The notes under the pieces are model-generated. The model saw nothing but the letters and a program-made list of their open reading frames with translations, did not search any database and was not told the DNA's origin. DNA of 64,000 nt from Reticulascus tulasneorum. Taxonomy: Eukaryota; Ascomycota; Sordariomycetes; Glomerellales; Reticulascaceae. The translations under genes and the position numbers were made by a program. Where the stretch lies: positions 3,968,001-4,032,000 of the forward strand of contig LSAX01000002.1 in assembly GCA_001557505.1 (NCBI GenBank), given 5' to 3'. Shown here piece by piece: positions 57,260 through 64,000 of the stretch (positions are counted from its first letter, which is position 1; every line of letters starts with the position of its first letter).

Positions 57260-58239
57260 TTCATGGACGAGCTCCGAGTTGCCGGGATGCAAACAGGTAC
57301 TAGATGACTAGATTCCATCCGAAGGCCAGGCAAACTGCCCCTTATGTAGTTGATCAAAAGGTGGATGTCAAAAGGGCACAGCGAGTCTCTGTCGGCTGAC
57401 ACGTCAACAAACAATTCGTCATTACCAAAACTCCTGAAAAAATCTTTAATTTCCTATACCAATACCTGAACAATGGAAGAATTGCCCCGGATGTACTAGA
57501 TTACTATTTTGATACTGTTTCCTGGTCGGAAGATCTGCACTGCTCCAGAGCAAATCCTGATCTAAGTATTCCTTGGATGTAGGCTTAACCCAATGTGGTG
57601 CAATGCGCGACGAGCCTTCTTGTGGCTGCACTGCAGCAGGCCCCCACACCAATATTTAGCTACGTTATAAGAACTTGGCGTAGGATTACATCCTTGACAT
57701 CCTGCCATCGTCTTCTCTTGTTGAATCTAAAGTTGCAGCCTAGTCGGGGGTCGACTGGGCCGAGACGGCCAGGCGTCAGCGCACATAGTGCATTGCATAA
57801 AAATTCAGGATCAATGTCACTTTGTAGGGGCCACTTAGGGTATCTGAACACTCCATTGATAGTGTAATAAAATGCTACCAGCTAGTTAAGATATGAAGGC
57901 CTCTCTACTGGCCTTATAAAGCCAGATTCTATGCGCAGCGCTGATACGCAACACAAGGAGCTTCCTGTTCTGGTGACTAGACTCAGGAGAATCTGTCGAC
58001 CTCTAACCTGCGGCTAGACAGCTAATAATTACTATTAACCGGCTGGCAAGATAAATGAATAGCAGAATGGTGTTGATCCATAAAGTGAAATACAAACTCC
58101 TTCCCTTGTATACAACTAACTGATCCAATTTCAACATCATAAGTTCTACGATGGATATTTGAGTTCTCCTGGCCAAAGACGAAAGAAACACCGATGTACC
58201 TTGTACAAAGCGACCTTGTGTTTAATTGACTTCAACTCC
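57260..58239. other. intergenic, no convincing gene
   Basis: A 980-base interval. Overlapping open frames at 57595-57867 on both strands lack recognisable domains. Confidence 0.4.
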
Positions 58240-59756
58240 TCATTCAGGTAATGAGTTTATCCATTTGTATGTGGTCCATAAACCCTCGGCAATGACCTGT
58301 CGACCTTTGCTCGTTAGCAAATTCTGCATCCATGCGCCTTCGACCGAGTCGTGACGGCGAAGCCTCGTCCAGGCGGCGGAGAAGGCCCAGTGGACGATTG
58401 GTGAGTCGCTTGCGTCTAAGCGGCGTCTTATGTGCAAATAGTGCTGAATGCAGCGGCAAGTTTCCCTAGCTGCAACCCGTTCATCGGCATGACATGTACT
58501 AGCAGTCCCATGTTGCTGCGAAATCTTTCGAGTAGCAGACTCCTCGAGCGGTAGAGACGCAAGAATTTTCAACACGTACATAAGTGCCAAGTTATACAGC
58601 ATCAGCATGACCGCGGCAGGGACGTTCGGATTCGTCGCAGCTGAGGCCAAAGACAGCTCGAAGTCCCCATTGTGTGTGAACTGTGATTCTACGAGTCCAG
58701 AAGGACCTGTGGAAATGTCGCAGCAAGGACTTTTGAGATCGGTATCCCAGCGCCGTCTCCACTCGTGGAGATGAATAAGAAGGCAATATGCTCGTCGCTC
58801 TATGTCGTCTCTCTGCTCCCTCGCATTGATAGGATCTGCATTCCAAGCTGATGACATGGCGTCGCACTCGCTCTGCAGGATGCTACAGTCTGCTAGGACA
58901 TCAAAGAGATCTTGCTCCTGTAGCTGTTCGTAGGAGGAATTCGTTCTCATGGCTTTCTTCCAATCTGGTTTGGCGAGGATCGAGGATTTCCGGGTCTGCA
59001 GGGCGGCAAAGAGAATCATGAAGCGTACGCCCTTGCAGAACCCGGACGATTTTGCAGACCAGAATGAGTAGGGATCTTGAAGATCTACCAGACTTTCCAG
59101 TCCCATCATATGTGCCAAATAGTTGTCTGGGCCGGTGGGCACCAACAACTCGGATATGGACAATGCAGCCACGGCGACAATGACTTCGTCACGAGTGTGC
59201 TGTGTTGCATCTGATAATACCTGGTTGAGTTGCTTCAGGGCAACACCGTGCATAGCGTAGCCTTGTCCTGTGATGTCAGCCTGCCGGTGCTGGACGCCGA
59301 AATGAATCGTAGCGAAGCTCAGGATGGCCTGATGCGAGACTTGACGGCTGGCGACAGCGGCGCCAGAGGATACGAGGTCGATGGGTTTGATGTTTGTTAT
59401 GGCGGATGCAATGAGGCCATCGCGTATAAGGTGCGCCTGGGCGTAGCAGATGTATACATCGAACCCGACGATCCTGGGCGAGGCAGACAGCGGTACAGGA
59501 GCATCCTCCGGTAAGGATGTCCGTGTCCGCGTCGTCCTGGGCTGTTTTGGCTTCTCGTGGATGAACGTAATGCCCTTAGGGCCTTCGCATTTGAGGTCCA
59601 AGCTTTGACATCGCCTGCAGATGGGATAGTTCTCATCTTCGGGATAGTTTAGTCAATGGTCATATGCATCTCAGATAGGAAGGAGGGCTTACCGCATTTG
59701 ACACGCCGTCGCCGACAGGTCGAGCAACCCCTTGACCGCCCGCTAATGTTCACCAT
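58240..59756 (-). CDS. Zn2Cys6 transcription factor
   Basis: Exons 59756-59693 and 59636-58240 encode 486 residues. The intron splits the zinc cluster, as in many fungal factors. The spliced cluster is CSTCRRRRVKC followed by DENYPICRRCQSLDLKC, giving ideal C-x2-C-x6-C-x6-C-x2-C-x6-C spacing at residues 11-38. A long C-terminal region (about residues 90-480) is mostly helical and resembles the shorter fungal-specific regulatory domain (PF11951-like) rather than PF04082. It is divergent from the dienelactone hydrolase gene, so regulation of that gene is plausible. Confidence 0.9.
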
Positions 59757-60426
59757 GGTTAAACGGCGCTGTCAATGCGGAGACTTGATCATGGTTGATA
59801 ATAAGAAGAGTTTCACAGGCCTGGCTGGATCCGCGGACAAAGGCGCCCCTCATGCATCTCGTCCCACACACACTCGAGTCTGTCTAAAGCGATCCTGCGC
59901 TAAACCGCATGCGGCTCATTGCGCGAGCACCCTAGTCATCTCCATGGAAGTGGGACGGAGCTTCATATTCGTGAAAGTGGCTTGCCCCAATGCATTTCAA
60001 CCTTAGCTGAACTAGTAGGTCCTGGCGAAATCGACAATATGGTCCTGCCTAGCTGGTCCCTCGCACGCATATAATCGACACTTACCCTCTCTCTCGTTCT
60101 GGTGGACTGCCCAAGCAGATTCGCACCCGATGTAGAGGTAATTTGAGACTATGTACATGGACAACTACGGCAAGCATACGTCTCCATTCAAAGTCCATGC
60201 GTCCTTGGGACAAAAGACTTCCCATTGCCTTCTACAATCTTGATCGTCGGTTTCGCCCCTACACACTCACTCTCACTCACAGTGACCGTCCTCAGTTGAA
60301 GCACGAACTGAAATCGACTACCACTCCACTCGGGCCAAGGCATTCGTCTCTGAATGACTTTATAGGCGCAATATTGTATATCGAGCTGCTGAACCGCGCA
60401 ACCGCCCGAGCCTCTTTGTCATCAAC
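59757..60426. other. divergent promoter, Zn2Cys6 factor / DLH
   Basis: A 670-base non-coding interval shared by the two divergent genes. No specific site is recognised. Confidence 0.4.
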
Positions 60427-60838
60427 ATGGAACCTTGCCATGAATGCATCAAGGTGCAACATGTGACTCTAAACTCTGTGTTGAGGCAGCTACTGATAAC
60501 AATTCAAGGGCACCATTCACGAAGGCCAGCCCCAGGGCAAAGAGGAACTAGTCCATGGCCTCAACACTTATGTGGTGGGAAACCAAACCAACCCCCGCGC
60601 CATTGTGGTCATGTACTCGGACATTTTCGGCCTCCTGCTACCCAACAACAAGATCATCGCCGACGCGTACGCCAAGGGTGGCGAGTATCTGGTCTACCTG
60701 CCAGACTTCTTCGAAGGCGACCCCGTCCCGCTCAAGGTAGCCGACGTGATGATCCCTGTTGATGCAACCAAGCTGTCTACCTTCACCAAATATACAGGTC
60801 TTCTCGCCAGTGTGCCAACTTTTGTCATGTGGTCGGGG

Positions 60839-60894
60839 CAGCGCTGCCGCAAATACAAATCCAAATCAAACAAATCGAGTATTGGCAGAGTAAC
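60839..60894 (+). repeat. left terminal inverted repeat of the MITE
   Basis: Begins CAGCGCTGCCGCAAATAC. It differs from the right repeat at positions 8, 23 and 43. Confidence 0.93.
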
Positions 60895-60985
60895 CAGACT
60901 ACACCCATGTATAGAGCAGGGATCTTGGCCAATGGGAATAAGTTATCACATCCTAAAACGTAGGGTTACTAGGGTGTAGACATTA

Positions 60986-61041
60986 GTTACTCTGCCAACA
61001 CTCGATTTGTTTGATTTGTATTTGTATTTGCGGTAGCGCTG
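60986..61041 (-). repeat. right terminal inverted repeat of the MITE
   Basis: Reverse complement begins CAGCGCTACCGCAAATAC. It is directly followed by the second copy of GGTCGGGG. Confidence 0.93.
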
Positions 61042-61538
61042 GGTCGGGGAGACACAAGCACGTGTCGACTGACAAGGTCTGCGTGGAATTCCTGCAGAAG
61101 CTGCGCCGCAGCACCCCCAGAGGCCAGAAGATCGGCATGGTCGGCTTCTGTTGGGGAGGGAGGTATGCGGTCCGAGCCGGGCTGGCTAGCAACACAATCG
61201 ATGTCGACGGCGAAAAGGTGCCGCTGGTAGATGCGGTGGTGGCGCTGCATCCGAGCAACATGGTCGTCCCTGAGGACGTTGAAGCGTTGGCCGTGCCTAC
61301 TAGCTTCGGCTGGGGCATCGAGGACAGTGTCGTGAGCTTTGACCAGAAGGCCAAGGTAGAGGAGACACACGCCAAAGTCGCGGCTGCGGGAGGCAAAGTG
61401 CCTATCACGGAGCACAAGACCTATACGCCTGGTCGTCATGGATTCGGTGTGCGAGGCAACCCGGACGACCCAGCGGAGAGGGCGTGCCTCGAAGGCACGG
61501 AGAAGCAAGTGCTGGACTGGTTTCGGCGTTGGCTCTAG

Positions 61539-62152
61539 CCATGCGCCATATCAATGTTCCGTAATCTAACTATTTCACGTGCATGGCAAGTAGGCGCGCC
61601 CTTACTGTACTAGATAATGCGTAGGCATATTGCCTTTGTGCAAGTCTTCAATATGAATATACTCGTTTGTCAGTCGCTTCTTGGCTTCATTGCATTTAAC
61701 AGCCTGGAAAACACGGCGATCGCTATGGGTCAATCTTCGCCTGCCGCTTTATGTCAGGCGACCTCTACGCTGCCGATAACTCATCGGCTAGTTTCACGGG
61801 TAGAACATATGCGGGTGCAGAGTCCATGTTAGGTCCTTGTCAGACCTTTGCCTACATTGCGGCTAATAACTAATTATGCGAAAACTAGAGTTGAGAAGAG
61901 CTGCTCGAAGCCAAATTAGTGTTCATAGAACGAAAGATGTTTAAGTTCAGTAAACAAGTAGGACTACGTGGCAGGTGCGTTACAGCAAGTATATCACTAT
62001 AATCTGGCTCACGCCTGAAAGCACATCGACTGCAATTGTAGCTGGAGCAGAGAGTTGTTGCAAATATAATGTTGAGAGGCACAAACACGCGGTCTATAAA
62101 TTTAAAGATCTATCGTCCTAGGAAACCAAATCCATCGCCGATGTTGCTATAG
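61539..62152. other. intergenic, no gene seen
   Basis: 3' flanks of two convergent genes; nothing recognised. Confidence 0.45.
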
Positions 62153-63256
62153 CTATCCCACCACAATACAAGGCCCATACTCCAACACTCCTATGTTACT
62201 CCCCGAGCCACTGTACGGTTGACCAGTTCCTTGGATCTGGCCCGCCGGACATGTGAGTGGGTCCGGATTGGGATTCACAGTTGGGAGCCCGCTCGAGGTT
62301 GGTGTGAGATCTAGTTGACAAATATTGCCCGGACCAATGCCTGCAAAGAACTCAAATGCAACACAGTTGGTCGTGCTGTAGCAAGCGTTGCAGCAGCCAA
62401 TTTTGTCGAGGTTATAATTGTTGAGTGTGACTTGTTGAAGATTGAAGTTGTTATAGTTATTAAGGTTATTGAAGTTGTTAAAGTAAGCAGAGGAGCAAGT
62501 GGATATTGTGGGGACTGCAGCTGTGCTTGTAACCGTGGACACTGTTGAGGTGAAGGTTGCAACAGTCGTCGTGACTAGTGCCGTGATTGTCTGGATCGGT
62601 GTTAGTATTTCGGTAATCAGAGCTAGACGGCGAGGCGAGGGAGCGGGAGAGTATAGTGATAGGCCGAATATTCTTACCGAAGCAGGGGCGGTCACAACGC
62701 TGATTGACCGGACGGTGGTTGCGGAGGGCTTGATCGACAGACATGAGCAGGCAGCGGAGATCTGTGCCGAAGCAAAAGCTACGAGATAAGGTGGAATTTT
62801 CTTGGCAGCGCGCTCCTCAACCAGGTCGCGCTCTTCAATCAGATCACGCTCTTCCCTTCGAGGAACTCCATGAGGCGCATTGTAGATGTATGTGTAGGCT
62901 GGCGGTGTGACTGTGGTAGTAGCCGTGACTAAGGTAGTAACCGTTACTGGATTTGGTACAGATGTCGTTCCCGGTGGTGGAATAACAGTAGACGTCTACA
63001 ATTCGTTAGCAATCGAAACTCGATGTTCACGGACTGCAAAATCTCATACGTCAAAGACCACAGATGTCTGGACAGGAATGGATATAAACGAGCTGCAAAA
63101 CGACGTTGCTGCAGCGTTGTAGACTTTCAGAACCTTGACAATGACGTCGACTGCTGAGCAAACATTAACAGCACGATCTTCGAGTTCAAGCGTTGGTGCT
63201 GCGAAGACAGAGCTGAGCAATATCAGCCATATGGCTGCGAAAGAAGAGTGTCTCAT
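62153..63256 (-). CDS. secreted Thr/Asn-rich protein with apple-like Cys segment
   Basis: Exons 63256-63050, 62995-62678 and 62590-62153, all phase 0, encode 320 residues. Introns have clear branch sites (GCTAAC, ACTAACACC). A signal peptide (about residues 1-20, MRHSSFAAIWLILLSSVFAA) is followed by a first Cys-containing segment, a Thr/Val-rich stretch (VTVTTLVTATTTVTPP) and a charged duplication (ERDLIEERDLVEER) next to a basic site. A second Thr/Val tract leads to an Asn-rich region (FNNFNNLNNYNNFNL) and a Cys segment (GCCNACYSTTNCVAFEF) resembling PAN/apple-like folds. This layout is common in uncharacterised extracellular fungal proteins, probably O-glycosylated and wall-associated. Confidence 0.75.
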
Positions 63257-64000
63257 GGTTATTTCGAAAGCTTTGACAAGGTGAGATGGTCTGGATAGGG
63301 AGGTAGTTGAGGTATGAGCAGATTTTACAAACAATCAAACAAGAAATGAGGTTCTCCTGTCTCTAGATATAGGGCAAACGATGCAGAAAGATTTTCGCAG
63401 ATAGTATGCAATGCCAACTCTCATGTTTGGATCATTCGTATGAGATCCTCTACATCGTGTCAAGGTCGACCGAATAGGAGACGCCACATGCGTGTTGTCA
63501 ATTCTCACCTGGGTCTATGTGGCTTGACGGGCAAGTCCGTAGCTCCCTTTCAGTGCTGCTGGGGAACAAGCCACAGGCGCGTTAACTTATTTAGAAGTAA
63601 CACAAAGCTGAAAGCTGAGGCGACAGAAATGAACGAATTAGTCTGTATTGGGCTTCAGTCGCCACCCACGTGGCTTGCAACTTAAGAATCCCATCGTATT
63701 TATTGCACAGTCGCATCAAAATCATGCCACCAAATCGTACCACGAACTCAAGCCACGCTACGCAGACAGAATCTTAGGATACCTAATTATGTAACATCCG
63801 CGGGCGGCCGCTCGTATTGACTTTTCTCTTGAAGCCCCATTGGATTCCCAACGTCCCTGACGCGATTTCGCCCAATTCCCAAACCAATTTTTAACTTCAC
63901 GCTAATATAATTCGTATGGCTTGTCCGGGCTGGTTAGCTTGCTATCTCATCTTCATGGATATCTCATTCCGAACCCTGTCTTCAATTTGAGGGTGTCCCA
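63257..64000. other. right-end intergenic sequence
   Basis: Promoter side of the secreted gene and the window edge. No gene recognised. Confidence 0.45.

Larger units (their letters stand above)
60839..61041. mobile_element. hAT-type MITE, 203 bp
   Basis: A small element has terminal inverted repeats of 56 bases (60839-60894 and 60986-61041) that match at 53 of 56 positions and begin CAGCGCT. An exact 8-base target-site duplication, GGTCGGGG, lies at 60831-60838 and 61042-61049. The 8-base duplication and CAGCG-type ends are characteristic of hAT transposons. There is no internal coding capacity, so it is non-autonomous. Identical duplications and an otherwise undecayed host gene indicate a recent insertion. 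Confidence 0.93.
60427..61538 (+). pseudogene. dienelactone hydrolase gene broken by a MITE
   Basis: Exon 1 (60427-60453) and exon 2 from 60509 (intron 60454-60508) encode the N half of a dienelactone hydrolase: VVMYSDIFGLL, YAKGGEYLVYLPDFFEGDP and FVMWSG. At 60839 a 203-base element interrupts. The reading frame resumes after 61049 with STDKVCVEFLQKL, the nucleophile elbow GFCWGGRYA and the catalytic His in GRHGFG, ending at TAG/TGA-adjacent codon 61538. Removing the element and one target-site copy would keep the two halves in frame, so the gene was intact before insertion. The insertion adds 211 bases (not a multiple of 3) and brings an in-frame TAG at 60977-60979, so only a truncated protein lacking the nucleophile can be made. 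Confidence 0.88.

Noticed and set aside
57595..57867. Overlapping open frames on both strands
   Set aside because: No motif or splice support; neither strand is convincing.
60890..61036. MITE acting as a new intron
   Set aside because: A GTAACC donor and GCGGTAG acceptor inside the element exist, but splicing them does not restore the downstream frame.
61011..61538. Separate small hydrolase gene after the MITE
   Set aside because: Its first codons lie in the MITE end; the rest continues the upstream dienelactone hydrolase frame, so it is the 3' half of one broken gene.

Overview
The window is nuclear DNA of a filamentous ascomycete (Pezizomycotina). The evidence is short GT-AG introns of about 50-90 bases with CTAAC/CTGAC-type branch sites in most genes, fungal-only families (HET domain, Zn2Cys6 factors, LaeA-like methyltransferase, HsbA-like wall protein, GH6 cellobiohydrolase, OPT transporter), no operon-like packing and no ribosome binding sites. 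The secreted cellulase and several orphan secreted proteins fit a plant- or litter-associated life, but class or genus cannot be fixed from sequence alone. Gene models below were spliced by hand; exon phases were checked and close without stops unless stated.

Layout. 0-9 kb: small NTF2-like enzyme; an interrupted tRNA-Lys(CUU); two secreted proteins of unknown function; an F-box protein. 9.9-23.2 kb: a compact block with a GNAT acetyltransferase, a 3-isopropylmalate-dehydrogenase-like enzyme, an SDR, a large transcription factor with two C2H2 fingers plus a Zn2Cys6 cluster, a cyclase/hydrolase-family enzyme, a sugar-porter-type MFS transporter and a succinate-semialdehyde-dehydrogenase-like enzyme. 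This looks like a catabolic gene cluster with uptake, oxidation and its own regulator; the substrate is unknown. 23.2-29.2 kb: a seven-helix membrane protein, a DHCR24-like FAD oxidoreductase and a LaeA-like methyltransferase. 29.9-32.6 kb: a tandem GFA/CENP-V protein and a broken alpha/beta-hydrolase gene. 33.5-35.9 kb: OPT oligopeptide transporter. 35.9-43.4 kb and 44.6-48.7 kb hold no recognisable gene and flank the GH6 cellobiohydrolase. 48.7-57.3 kb: HsbA-like wall protein, secreted calcineurin-like phosphatase, Gly/Tyr/His-rich single-pass membrane protein, HET protein, secreted beta-propeller-like protein. 58.2-61.5 kb: a Zn2Cys6 factor divergent from a dienelactone hydrolase gene that is disrupted by a 203-bp hAT-type MITE. 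62.1-63.3 kb: a secreted Asn-rich cysteine-containing protein.

The most unusual item is the tRNA-Lys(CUU) gene at 2374-2532 (minus strand). Besides its normal 26-base anticodon-loop intron it carries a 60-base insert in the D loop that looks like a spliceosomal intron (GTAAGC start, ACTAAC branch motif, CAG end). Removing both inserts leaves a perfect 73-base cloverleaf.
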